A stretch of 56,408 bases of DNA from Pleurotus djamor (Eukaryota > Basidiomycota > Agaricomycetes > Agaricales > Pleurotaceae), in contig JAPEVF010000272.1 of the NCBI GenBank assembly GCA_029747585.1, forward strand, positions 1 through 56,408. The letters run 5' to 3'. Position numbers and translations under genes: made by a program. Under the pieces are notes generated by a model. That model had not been told where the DNA came from. It saw only the letters and a list, made by a program, of their open reading frames with translations, and ran no database searches. Of the stretch, positions 12,672 through 23,816 are shown in pieces. Position 1 is the stretch's first letter, and each line of letters opens with the position of its first letter.

Positions 12672-12942
12672 TTTGGAGAGGAATCAGTGTAAAGTTCGGA
12701 GTTGGCCAATAGCGTGTTGGGCGCTTAGGAGTGTGACCCAGCCACACCTCCTAAAAGCTCCTGAATCGAGGCGAACCAGCTCAGGAGACGCAAACTCGCA
12801 CATTTTGTCCTCGCCATTTTGTTTCACTAGGGAAGGACAGACCTTTTTCTCCAATTGTGCTCAATCTACTTGGTTTCTCAGACAACCCATTTCGGTGGAA
12901 GATGAATGGGAGGGACACCTAGACCATACGTATACCCTATAG
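12672..12942. other. Intergenic, WD40 gene upstream flank
   Basis: This short spacer runs between the start of the WD40 gene and the left arm of the inverted repeat. No gene was seen. Confidence 0.4.
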
Positions 12943-13218
12943 ACACTGCTGACATAATCGAATAAACCCCCTGAGCTTATTTTGAACCGATTCTGAGGGG
13001 TGAAAAAATCGGAACAGCGTATGTTGCTCAATATCATTGTGATCCAATTTCTCATAATCTCAAAAATTTGAGCTTATTTTGTTCCTATTTAAACTTCTCT
13101 GGTATATTAAAAATACGCTTTGGATATGCTCACAGAACATACACTGTTCCGATTTTTTCACCCCTCAGAATCGGTTCAAAATAAGCTCAGGGGGCTTATT
13201 CGATTATGTCAGCAGTGT
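12943..13218. repeat. Inverted repeat with 83-bp arms
   Basis: The left arm is 12943-13025 and the right arm is 13136-13218. They are reverse complements with two mismatches that I can find. Arms begin ACACTGCTGACATAATCG. Each contains a nested CCGATT...AATCGG hairpin. The 110-bp spacer holds a third partial copy of GAGCTTATTTTG. I found no clean target-site duplication. The structure could be a small foldback or MITE-like element, or a cruciform-forming promoter element. Its right arm runs into the long open frame of the following F-box gene. Confidence 0.85.
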
Positions 13219-14949
13219 TACCAACAGGCCGACCCACTCGACTTTTCGTCGGGGCCGCAACCCGCCGCCGAGGCTCCTCCATATCAAAGTCCACTCGCCT
13301 TCATGTCTAACATCCCGGACGAGGTACTATCAAGCATCTTCATGTTTGTCCAGGGGCCTCCTGCAGTGGACGAACAATGTTCGAAATCTCGTGCTATCCG
13401 CGAAATCACCAATTGGCTTAACCTCAATCAAGTCTGTCGTCGTTGGCGAGCAGTCGCGCTAAATACTCCACGGCTCTGGTCTCGCATCTATCTCTCACTC
13501 TCGTCGTCGTCGTCGTCTTGGATCGATGGCATGGAGCTCAGCTTCAAACGGTCTAGAAGCTGTCCCCTACGCGTCAAGTATCATGTAGACGACGCGGCTT
13601 CCTACGGAGTCGATGGCCAAGATGATGAGAACCGAACGACTCGCGTTTGGGACCTGGCCCAGCTGATGATGAAAGAGAGCAATAGGCTCGAGACTGTGTC
13701 CGCCGATTTTCTTGACCGGGATTCTCTTGTCAAGTTTGTCTCATCTTGGTCAAGCGACTCAGCTCAATGCTTGCGGTCCCTGAATCTCACACAAACATCG
13801 GGAGTCGTTCCTGGCGGTCCAGGGGAAATAGGAGAGACGAACCTGATTCCTCCTAACTTCCTCTGGACATCCATGCCAAACTTGATGTATCTTACGTTAA
13901 GGCATGTCGCGGTACCGGATGAGCTTCCTTTCCTCCCGAGAATCGTCCGCCTAAGCGTTCTCGATCCTCAACCCAAGATGACCTTTGAATGGTTTTTGAA
14001 GAACTTGAAATCTATGACGAACGTAGTTTTCCTACATATATCTGGTGTGGCACCCGATACCCACGGGAGACACCTTACACTCCCTCCGCTCGCATCTCGC
14101 ATCGAGCTTCCCCGATTGAAATATTTGGACGCTTCTTTTGAGAATCTCAGCCACTCCAAGTTTCTCGATTTTGCCAATTACCCAAGCACGACCCGCCTTT
14201 CCTTGTCGTTCCGTCAACTCGATACCCCCAGAGTTGACTCTGATTTGGGGAGGATCCAGACCGCGATTCAACGATTTATCCCCGAAAACGCCTCACCGAT
14301 GGCTCCAGAGGTCTTCTTTTACGAAGTGGTGGCTGTCTACTCTCCATCGCTTCTCCAGCTCAATTTCAAGATTCCGCCAATCGGCAAGTTCATCGTCGAT
14401 GAATTAGACGTTGAACACGCTAGCGTCCAAATCTCTATCCCTCAACCCGAAAACTCTAGCCTGGAGGCTTACACACGCCTCTTCAATGGCCTCCCAGTTT
14501 CGACCGTCAAGAACTTGAATATACAATTCATTCATGGATATAACGGCGGAGATCTTTCTCAATGGACCTCATTCATTCGTTCATTTGAAACTCTCGAGAA
14601 ACTCACGTTGGATTGTTGGACCTCATCATTCGCTGGGACTGTTCTGAATGCCTTGACCTCCCCCAACACCGACACCGATACCGAGCTCCAGCGTGTTGCG
14701 AACAAGAATCTTGCGACCCTTCGCATTAGTAAATTCGATCTCACGATGCCAGGTTCTTACCAGTGGATCAAGGATTTCGCAGACGAGAGGCGCCGCTGCG
14801 GGGTACCCATCTCGAAGGTTGAGCTTGTTTCGTGCATCCTTGGTACGGATGCGAGCGAAGTGTCTTTTGGTGAAGGGGTGCATGTATGGTGGATGATGAA
14901 CAACGTTGGGCGTAGACGCCGCGGCAATCGTGCTTTGCTGCTTCGCTGA
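13120..14949 (+). CDS. F-box protein (F-box copy 1)
   Basis: The uninterrupted frame encodes up to 609 aa. An F-box lies early (NIPDEVLSSIFMFVQ...NLNQVCRRWRAVALNTPRLWSRIYLSLS). F-box proteins recruit substrates to SCF ubiquitin ligases. The rest has scattered leucine-rich segments such as LYMYLTL-like FLWTSMPNLMYLTL. It is paralogous to the F-box gene ending at 22052. Shared segments include FLW[TA]SMPNL.YLTL and the DELPFLP/RELPYLP region. The first 33 or so codons lie within the right arm of an inverted repeat. The authentic start is therefore more likely ATG 13303, just before the F-box, which gives 548 aa. It is convergent with a BBE-like gene and separated from it by 157 bp. Confidence 0.82.
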   Translation: MDMLTEHTLFRFFHPSESVQNKLRGLIRLCQQCYQQADPLDFSSGPQPAAEAPPYQSPLAFMSNIPDEVLSSIFMFVQGPPAVDEQCSKSRAIREITNWLNLNQVCRRWRAVALNTPRLWSRIYLSLSSSSSSWIDGMELSFKRSRSCPLRVKYHVDDAASYGVDGQDDENRTTRVWDLAQLMMKESNRLETVSADFLDRDSLVKFVSSWSSDSAQCLRSLNLTQTSGVVPGGPGEIGETNLIPPNFLWTSMPNLMYLTLRHVAVPDELPFLPRIVRLSVLDPQPKMTFEWFLKNLKSMTNVVFLHISGVAPDTHGRHLTLPPLASRIELPRLKYLDASFENLSHSKFLDFANYPSTTRLSLSFRQLDTPRVDSDLGRIQTAIQRFIPENASPMAPEVFFYEVVAVYSPSLLQLNFKIPPIGKFIVDELDVEHASVQISIPQPENSSLEAYTRLFNGLPVSTVKNLNIQFIHGYNGGDLSQWTSFIRSFETLEKLTLDCWTSSFAGTVLNALTSPNTDTDTELQRVANKNLATLRISKFDLTMPGSYQWIKDFADERRRCGVPISKVELVSCILGTDASEVSFGEGVHVWWMMNNVGRRRRGNRALLLR

Positions 14950-15106
14950 GTTTAGACGAGGCAGATGGACTTGATCAATCACAGCAAACCATTCTTCTGT
15001 GTATCCGGTATGGACGAACCTCCTCTTTCTTTTTGTATTGTACGAATGAATTCATTTACTACTGTCCCCATTGTACTCTATACAAACGAGTTCATGGAAT
15101 CGAGTT

Positions 15107-16763
15107 TCACAACTTCCATCCACCCTTCCACAACTTGAGGAGATTCTCCGGGTCATACTTATTCTTGATCTCCTTCATGCGATTGAAATTCTCCTGCCCA
15201 AAGCTCTCCAACACTGGCTGAGTATTCAAAGCATAGTTCATATAGATAAATCGATTGAGTATACCCCGTTCGCCAGCGGTATCTCTAATCCACTTTTCGA
15301 ATTGCTGAGTCTTCGCTTTCAAGATAGCGTCGTCATCGGGATTGGTCCAGAAGGTTGATGCCAAAAGAACTAGGAACGACATGTAAGTTCTAGTCCCTAT
15401 CCAAGGTGACTTCGATGCTTACGGAACTGGTCTCCGTCTGACACTGAAAGACCGAAGGGGTTGCCTCCCCTGTTCGCAGCGGCAGCGATCATGCCTACAT
15501 TGATGGGCTGGACTGTGAGAGCCCATGTGACACCGGGACGCTGTACGTCGTCTGCGAATAGCTCCTTGCCATGAAGGAAGGTATCCCAAGGGAACTGCGC
15601 ATTCGCGTCAAACACAGCCGCAATCCATTGTGTACGACTTCCACCAGGACTAGAGACGTTGATTTCATCGGTCACAGACACCAAATTCGTGATTCGCATG
15701 GTATCCTCGAATGCATCAAAATCTCGGAGTCCTTCGAAGAGTGGAGGAAAGGCGACTGGCTTGAGATAGGCGTTGGGCGACCAGACAGCGTAGTCCTTCA
15801 GTGTTGGGTTCCACGCAAAGGAAAAGGCAGAGAGTCCTTGAGGATCGATGGCAAGTCGGGTGGTGAAGTCGACAAGATATTCGAAGAGTTGTAGACCGAT
15901 GCTCGCGTTGAAAAACAACGAACCACCCCACATCTGATCCAAAGGAAACGTTGGCATCTGGAACTTCGTGACGATACCGTAGTTGGTGCTTCCACCCTTC
16001 AGTGCCCAGTAAAGGTCGGAGCGTTCGTTCTCGTTGGCATTAACGATTGAGCCATTGGACAGGACGACCTCATAGTCGATGATAGTGTCGCTCCCGAAAC
16101 CATGTTCAAGAGACAGGAATGAGATTCCACCTTTGTGGAAACGAGTAAGTTGGCAAACACTAATATCGGGATAAATTGAATTTACGCACCTCCAACCAGG
16201 AAACCGCCGACACCAACACCAGAAGAACGTCCCCCTGCTGTGTGGAGATGATGGGGCTGAAGAAAACCGTAAACGTCTGCCCAGCGAAGTCCAGGTGGTA
16301 TGAAAACCGTGGTGGAGTCGTCCGAAAGCGAAATTTCCGTGAGACTCTCCAAGTCGATGGTAAAGCCTTCTGGGCCGATGTTCGAGGAACCCTCCCAGCT
16401 CATGTGTCCGCCAGAACGAACAGCAAATTCGCACCCGTTCTGTGTGGCGAACTGCATGATGGCAGAGACATCACTCGCGCTACGTGGAGTGACACGACAA
16501 GTAGGATGCTGGACGGCCTGCTCGCCTGAGTAGTAAGTCGACTGTTGCGTCTCGTACAACGGCGAATTCGGGTCCAGAACCTGCGAGGGAGAGAGCACGC
16601 TTCGGAGACCGACACACTAAATGAGAGCATCAGAAAAATATCCAAGACCGCAGAAAGCTACACCAACACATTGATTTGCGGATGGAGGGCTGGCGGCGGC
16701 TAGCACTCCACTGTTGGCAAAGGCCAGAGCTGAAGCAACCGCAAGAGACGTTCGAGGTTGCAT
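15107..16763 (-). CDS. Secreted FAD-linked oxidase, berberine-bridge-enzyme-like (BBE copy 1)
   Basis: Four exons (16763-16668, 16616-16190, 16130-15423, 15369-15107) encode 497 aa. A signal peptide of about 22 residues is followed by an FAD_binding_4 domain. RSGGH is present at residues about 99-103, whose His normally carries covalent FAD. GGRSSGVGVGGF follows at about 160-171. The berberine-bridge enzyme cysteine that makes the second flavin bond is replaced by Ser here (about 163). The C-terminal BBE domain has the typical NYAL...SFGQENFNRMKEIKNKYDPENLLK. The enzyme is expected to oxidise a sugar, alcohol or alkaloid-like substrate outside the cell, but the substrate is unknown. Intron positions are identical to those of the inverted paralog at 20230. 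Confidence 0.9.
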
Positions 16764-16824
16764 CGCGATTCACTCTTGGATGAGTGTTTTCGCCTTCTGG
16801 CTACCGCATTTTAAGTGTAGACTG

Positions 16825-16830
16825 CTTATA
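16825..16830 (-). promoter_or_regulatory. TATA box of BBE copy 1
   Basis: TATAAG reads on the minus strand about 62-67 nt upstream of the ATG at 16763. This distance is plausible for a fungal TATA element with a short leader. Confidence 0.5.
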
Positions 16831-19800
16831 GGGACGTTCATCTGGGATTTACATTCGTTAGTCAGTGTTACCGTAAACATTGATTAGGATCATCGCCCGT
16901 ACTTGTAAGCGGGTCTGGGTGTTTCAGCTCGCAGCATCAGGTACGAAATCGGGATGAATGAAGCCCGAATGGGCATGTGATCGATCAAAAAGCGTCGCCA
17001 TGATCTGACCAGACAGTCTCCTCCATGGTTTAACAAATGGATTGACCTGTGTATGCGAAACTGTATTAGCTATTAGCGACAACGCTCAACGATGGACAGC
17101 TCTTAGCTCACTCAAAGACATTGATCCAGATCCATAGCATCCTTGGAGGCCTTCTCATACTTTTTCTTCGATTCAACTGGTACTTGGCCGCCGGAGATGT
17201 TTTGTGGGTAGATTTCTATCACCATGTTGTTCAAACCCATAAGCAAGTTCAAACTACGTCGGTGACTCCCTAAATGGGATCGCAGATGGAGCCTATAGAG
17301 GGGCTTAACTAAGTTCCGGAGAAGTACCCAGAATAACAAACTCACTCGACGGTCGATTCTTAGTAAGATCATCCTTGGGCAATCGTTCAGATGGCAGTGG
17401 CTTGAACTTAAGCCGGAAGGAGACGCAGGCGTTGCAGTAGAAGTTACAGGCGGGAGTTCGCAAGCAGCGATGTGTAAGAATCGCTGCTAAGTCAGATGCC
17501 TGGAGGCACCCTGGAGAATAGAGTCGTTTTGCTAAGCAGTTTTGGCCTTTTTCCCGAGCAAGGTGGAGCAGATCTCGCACAACTTTTGAGCAATGGAGCA
17601 ATTTGGAGTCAGCACGTCTCTATCCTCCCCTCGACATATCGGTCAGTTTCCAGCCTCTCTCGCCATGGAATCTTCCCATTCAACTTGCTCTCTCAACGTC
17701 GCCTCCCTAACCAACTCTGATATCGCGTCAAATATCATTGATCATACCCCCGTAACCTCCCTTTCGAAGTTTTATGAGAGAAGACTAAATGGGTAAAACA
17801 CCTCCACTTCTGATCGTGCAAGTTTCGTGCAAGGCTTGGCGGTTCCTGTGTTAACAGAATCCTTAAAAACCTCTTAGCAAAACGACTCTAATGGAGAAGC
17901 AATAGAGTAAGTATGTGGTGGAGCGCAATTGCAACAGAGAATCTGTGTCACGGGGATGGACACGTAGACCGTGACTTCAAGGACTTCCAGTCACGAGATG
18001 AGCGTCACAGCAGTGACAAAATCGGATGCAACTTGGATGCAACTTGCTTTCAATCTTGATCATCATCCAAATGCAAACTTGCATTCAACTCTCGAGTACT
18101 TGGAACGCTTTCCCAATGATTGAACCTGAACAAGGCACTCCATCAGATAAGTACTACTGCAGGGGAAAGCGAATTCTAGTGCCTGCAGTTGCCGCGCAAG
18201 AAATTGTTGTTTTTGCCACTGTCCGTCTGCCTCAGTCATCATTGATTCTCGCGGCGCACGGTTAGCCTGGATGTCCCAAGTTCGTCGATCGTAAGCTTGC
18301 TTGGTAAGTCATTAGCATGCTATTATAACTTCTTAATCTCCCTGAACCTACAACTCATAATTCTAGGACATCTGCCTGATTCGTGCTCTTGATCATAGTG
18401 TCACGCCTGCCACGTAGGAACGGTCGACCTTGCTGCTGGCACCATACTTATATGATAGAACACAGCGTATCCGACACTGCAGGTGTCGCCGCGTCGTTGA
18501 AGAATTATATGCATCGTGCGGGGTAAACCAGTCTCGGGGTGTAACTCTACTACATGGTGCGTGTTGCTACTATTTTTCTGCTTCGGATCATTGATATATC
18601 ACTAGGAAAGGCTGTATCTGGCTGAGTAAGAGACGAACGGCTCCAGACGCTGACTCTACCTTGGACGGCAACGTTTCTACCTCGCCCATCTGCTATGGCT
18701 TACTGATTTTGCTCTTCAGTTCAAGCCCGCTCGATCTTAAGCTGTGGAGAGGTCTCTTTGTCCTTCCTCGCGGATCCCGCCTGTAGACTTACGCTCCTGC
18801 CATCAAAAATATGGAAACGGGATTTACTATGACCGCCTTCAAATGTTACCGTCGTTACCCGGTCAAGTACACTTGGAACGTCTACCTTACTACTTGAAGA
18901 TTGCCTAGGACTTCAATCTCGAGGAAACTATCTCTGGACGCAAAAGAACGCTATGGTCAATGCCAAGTTGGTGGGAAGCAGCTTAGAAGCACGTCGACGA
19001 GTCGATAGCCTTGAGCAAGCCCTTCCTCTTTCCTCCCATCAATTTAACCTCCAAACCCACCGCACAGTACCTGCTCATCTTGTGCCCGAGTTGATCGATT
19101 TATCCTCCCCTCCCCCCAAGACCCCTGTTTTCTCCTGACGCGTGCAATAATCTTCCATAGTGGCAACCGTCATCGTCGATTGAGTGCAGCCATGCACTCC
19201 CAAAATCTCAAGCAGTCTCTCCGCTTGGACTGATTCTGCCGCTGAATGGGCGTAGCTACGAATGAAGAGTCTACGTCAAGCTGAATCAAGTGAAGCCCCG
19301 GCTTGTGTTCAAACGCCCGGACGTTTTGTGAGGACTCTTTCTTATGTCTGGAGTCGCTCGGCAAGTATACCCTTCTTTCCTCTCTCTCCCGTAATCTGTC
19401 TAATTCTATCGCTATTAGGACATTGACACCTGGCGATGCGATGCGACTTCGAAATCCGGCGGTCCACTCTCATCAAGGAGCCGGGCTCATAAACATGCCC
19501 ATGGTCTGGGCGTCGCCTAGTATGTATCATGCATCCAAGTGCTCGGCTGAGAATCACGAACAGCCCACAATTTGTCGAAATGAGTACAATCCAAAGCGTC
19601 GGCACTACCGCAGACCCACGATGATCTTCCCTCTAACGCTTAAAAATGAGACATACAAACAGACCCCGTGTTCGGTCATGCCGGTGCTCCCCTGTGCCCC
19701 TGCAAAGGCATTCGCTTGCTTCTCGCCTTCTACCTTCTATGTCACCGCTTGAACTACTCGGCAACGGGATGATAATGATCTCATGGTGACCATCGCCTAC

Positions 19801-20182
19801 CCCATCCTCAGGACGCCTAGCTCACANGCGCCGACACCACACAGATTCCATGGATGAATACAGCTCAATGTCAGAGCAAGTAATTTTTGGCAATGTGAAC
19901 ATATCTCTCACTAACTTCAACCTCGCATCTTCTTCAGTGACTTCATTTGGAAAAATTCATCACTCTTGGAGAATGATGCTGGACCGATGCCGTCGAACTC
20001 GGTTTCTTGACCGATCACTTTTGCAGCCAACCGACAATGCATCTTGCGAGCGCGATCTGTACTAGTGCGCGACGCGTCCCGCGTTCCTTGACCTGAAGGC
20101 TTAGGCAAAGATCTTAATCAACTCACCGCTAACCTCGACACCCAAATGCGCGAGTCTCGTCCATCGTATGTGCATTGAAACA

Positions 20183-20188
20183 TATAAA
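20183..20188 (+). promoter_or_regulatory. TATA box of BBE copy 2
   Basis: TATAAA lies 42-47 nt upstream of the ATG at 20230. Confidence 0.55.
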
Positions 20189-20229
20189 TGTCAACCTAAC
20201 TCATCGTTCAGTTCACAACCCAAGCAGCC

Positions 20230-21882
20230 ATGCAATCCCGTGGTCCTCTTTCAGTTTCAGTCCTCGCTCTGGCTACCAGTGGGGCATTTGCTGCCATCCA
20301 TCCAGCGTCTCCTAATCAATGCGTTAGTATCGTCTTTGCATTCTGGAGTACCATGCTGACTTTTCCTTTCCACCTAGTGCCTCGGTCTACAGGGAGTGTT
20401 GTCCCCAGCCCAGATTGCATACCCCACTGCAGCTTTGTACGCAGCGCAGCAATCAACGTACTATTCCGGTGAACAGGCTGCACAACAACCTTCATGTCGT
20501 GTCATGCCAAATGATGCCAACGATGTCTCCGCGATCATTCAGTTTGCCACACAAAATGGATGTCAGTTCGCTGTTCGCTCAGGTGGACACATGAACTGGG
20601 AAGGCTCGTCGAATATCGGCCCCCAAGGGTTCACAATCGATTTGGAGAACCTGACGGATATCCAACTTTTGAACAATTCGACCACTGTCACCATACAACC
20701 TGGTCTTCGTTGGTCTGATGTGTACGGCTTCCTTCAGCCTTACCACCTACATACAACGGGCGGTCGCTCTTCAGGTGTAGGCGTGGGTGGTTTCTTGATC
20801 GGAGGTACGTCCATCTTCATCTTTCATCTCACAAAATGTGCGCTTAACATTGTTCCGAAAGGTGGCGTCTCGTTCCTGTCGCTCGAGCATGGATTCGGGA
20901 GTGACACAATCATCGATTATGAGGTCGTTCTCTCAAACGGATCCATCGTCCACGCCAACGAAAATGAACGTTCCGACCTCTACTGGGCTCTCAAAGGTGG
21001 AAGTACCAATTATGGCATTGTCACGAAATTCGAGTTGCCGACATTCGAATTGGACCAAATGTGGGGCGGATCGTTATATTTCAACGCCAGCATCGGTCTC
21101 GAACTCTTCGAATACCTCGTTGACTTCACCGCTCGACTGGCCATTGATCCTAAGGGATTGTCCGCCTTCTCCTTCGCCTGGAACCCAGCGAGCGAAGACT
21201 ACATCGTCTGGACTCCCAACGCTTACCTCAAACCCGTCGCGTACCCACCTCTCTTCGCGGGTCTTCAAGATTTCCCCACACTCGATGACACCATGCGCAT
21301 CACCAATCTTGTTTCTGTGACCGATGAAATCAACGTCTCCAGTCCTGGTGGAAGTCGTACCCAATGGATCGCAGCGGTCTTTGATGCCAACGCTCAATTC
21401 CCCTGGGATACCTTCCTTTATGGGAAGGCTCTTTTCGCCGATGATGTCCAACGACCAGGAGTTACATGGGCACTCACTGTCCAGCCCATCAACACTGGGA
21501 TGATGGCTGCTAGCGCAAGGCGTGGTGGAAATCCTTTCGGTCTTTCGGTCGCTGATGGTGATCAGTTCCGTAAGTCAATCCTCGTCATGAGCTGTCTCCA
21601 TTACTAACGTCTTTCGTAGTATTGCTGGTCTCAACGTTTTGGACCGACCCGGCCGACGATGTGATTCTGAAGGCTAAGACACAGCAATTCGAAGCGTGGA
21701 TTCGTGCCACTGCTGGACAACGTGGTATACTCAACCGCTTCATTTATATGAACTACGCCTTGAATACGCAGCCGGTTTTGGAAAGCTTCGGTCAAGTGAA
21801 CTACGACCGTATGAAGGAGATCAAAGACAAGTACGATCCGGGTAATCTTCTCAAGTTGTGGAAAGGTGGTTGGAAATTGTAA
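20230..21882 (+). CDS. Secreted FAD-linked oxidase, berberine-bridge-enzyme-like (BBE copy 2)
   Basis: Four exons (20230-20322, 20378-20804, 20862-21569, 21620-21882) encode 496 aa. Exons 2-4 have exactly the same lengths (427, 708 and 263 nt) as in BBE copy 1, so this is its inverted paralog. In the last exon 74 of 86 residues match by hand count. A signal peptide covers the first 22 residues. RSGGH supplies the FAD-linking His at about residue 102. The second covalent Cys is replaced by Ser in GGRSSGVGVGGF. The BBE C-terminal domain is complete and ends LWKGGWKL. The role is oxidation of an unknown extracellular substrate. The gene runs convergently towards an F-box gene 169 bp away. Confidence 0.9.
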
Positions 21883-22051
21883 AGCTTCTTAGTATTCACA
21901 AAATTTACTCACTCTACCGTACATTCGTATCTAATTTTTCATCTCTATTCCTACGTACATACGATATGGATAAATTATTGCTGCTACCCGCGACCCCGGA
22001 AGTATGAACCACAGAATCACGACCATCGGCTTCAACGGTTTCATCCACACC

Positions 22052-23816
22052 TTATTCCCTGCCTTCCGATGTCGTACCCACCCCAAGTAAACCAGAAACT
22101 ATAGAACAAGACTCGAAGTCGACCCGTTTGAGAGGGACGCCCAAACTCTTCCTAGCCCGAACAAATGCTGGCAGCCAATCATATGCACTACTCCGATCAT
22201 AATGACAGCCGTAGAACCGAAGCATCGTTATGGACGCGATTGGGACAACTCCATTTTCTGAACTTTCCTCTCCACTTTTGACCCGAGATGTCAAAGACAT
22301 CAAGACATGTTTGGCCAGAGTCATGTCGCAGTTATCCACGGTGAGTACGGCGAGTCGCGTAAAGCGTCGTATGAAAGAGGCCCAGAAGCCGACATCTATG
22401 TAGTGGTGTCCACAATGGTGAAAACGTAGGATTTCCACAGCAGTCAGCATACGGAGACCCTTGCAGAAATTCTCGTATGCCTGCAACCTTCGTTGATCCG
22501 GAAGCGGAAGGGAAATGGACAGGCTTCCTTCCCTATCCACAGAGAGATTGCGAAGGTTCTCTGGAACTAGGAAATGGAATTGGAGCCATTTTTCGGAGCA
22601 GAGAACCTGGATTTCGTTGAAGGGTCGATTGCGCGTCAAAGTTGAGTCTGATGAACCGTTGAAGGAGAATCGGTGACATGCATTCTGAAGTAGACTCAGG
22701 TACGCAGCGGCGGCACCCATAGGGAGCCGGTCGAAGGAAAGATGAAACCGTGTCGTAACTGGGAGCTCGATGTGGTTCAAGAATTCGCTCTGGTCAAGGT
22801 CATCGCACGCGACTTTTAGGACCTGGAGATATCGCAGTTGAATCCGTGAGGAACGACTGCACTGAATGATTACAGCGGTTGGATCTTCATGGATATCACC
22901 ACGAATCAAGCGATCGACATGAACGTAGGTGACGTTCGGAGTAGATGCCACGGCCCTCAAAAACCAGGCGACGGTAACCTTTGGGTCCCTGTTAAGTAGC
23001 CTCAGCTCTCGGAGGGTAGGGAGGTACGGGAGCTCTCTGGGAGCTGTGACGTTCATCAGGGTAAGGTATGTCAAATTTGGCATCGAGGCCCAGAGGAAGT
23101 CTGGGGGAAATGCGCATTCTCCATTTTCATCGCCAGTCGACCCTGCTCCGGCCTCATCGTGGTAGGAGAGGCGTAGATAGCGCAGTCCCTGGGCTGACCG
23201 CTGTCCCGACCAAAGAGAAACGAACTTGGCGAGATGGTCGTGACGTTCCGAGACAACCGAAAGCCTATCGATTCTGTCGTGCTCCCTCATTACACTTTGA
23301 GCCACATCCCAAAAGCGACCCCCTGGTTGATTATCACCAGAGTTAAGGGAACATTCGAACTGTAAGGGCACACCCTTGGACCTCTTCAGATCGCGTTCGA
23401 CGACATCAAGCTGGGACAAGGCGTCGTCGGACAGCGAGAGATTGAGGCTGGACCATAGTTGTGGCGTGTTCAACGCGACGACGCGCCATCGGTTGCATAC
23501 GATGGTGATAACGAGCCATTTAGTGGTGCTTCCAGTCCTGGGGCGCCGAAGTTTCTTCTTTCTGGTAGCGAGACAGCGCGCGCGGACCAATGTGAAGATG
23601 ATTGACAGTATTTCGTTTGGAAGCTTGGACACGGGGGATGACAAATTATCGTTTGAAAGGGAGGGGAGTAGATGAGTGACTGGAAGAGGTGCTGCGTCGC
23701 GAAGCTGAAGCGTCGAAGATGGATTCATCAGTAGAGGAAGCTCTTCAGACTGTAGGTGAAAGAGTAGAATATTAGTAGGGAAAGTACCACCGTACTTGGA
23801 TAGCAAGTCTGACCAT
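22052..23816 (-). CDS. F-box protein (F-box copy 2) with ATG-only first exon
   Basis: The best model has an exon consisting only of ATG (23816-23814), a 64-bp intron (23813-23750) and a second exon 23749-22052, giving 566 aa. The F-box is at residues about 44-90 (KLPNEILSIIFTLVRAR...IVCNRWRVVALNTPQLWSSLNLSLS). Leucine-rich segments follow, including FLWASMPNLTYLTLMNV. The protein is a diverged paralog of the gene at 13120-14949. It is presumably a substrate adaptor of an SCF ubiquitin ligase with unknown targets. The unspliced alternative starts at a non-ATG codon (23806), which is why I prefer the spliced start. Confidence 0.82.

Larger units (their letters stand above)
16764..20229. other. 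Divergent intergenic region between two BBE genes
   Basis: This 3.5-kb spacer holds the promoters of both inverted BBE paralogs. A weak minus-strand coding suggestion lies at about 17800-17100. It has Cys-rich frames (TPACNFYCNACVSFRLKF) and an intron-like GTGAGT...TTAG, but several stops cut it and I cannot name it. An N lies at 19827. Otherwise I see no gene, no transposase and no tandem repeat. Confidence 0.5.

Noticed and set aside
12861..13462. Short frames on both strands sharing the string CSDFFTPQNRFKISSGG
   Set aside because: They are the two arms of the inverted repeat read as protein and not two genes.
15107..16763. BBE copy 1 as a true berberine bridge enzyme in alkaloid synthesis
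   Set aside because: The family fold fits but the bicovalent Cys is missing and the substrate cannot be inferred from sequence.
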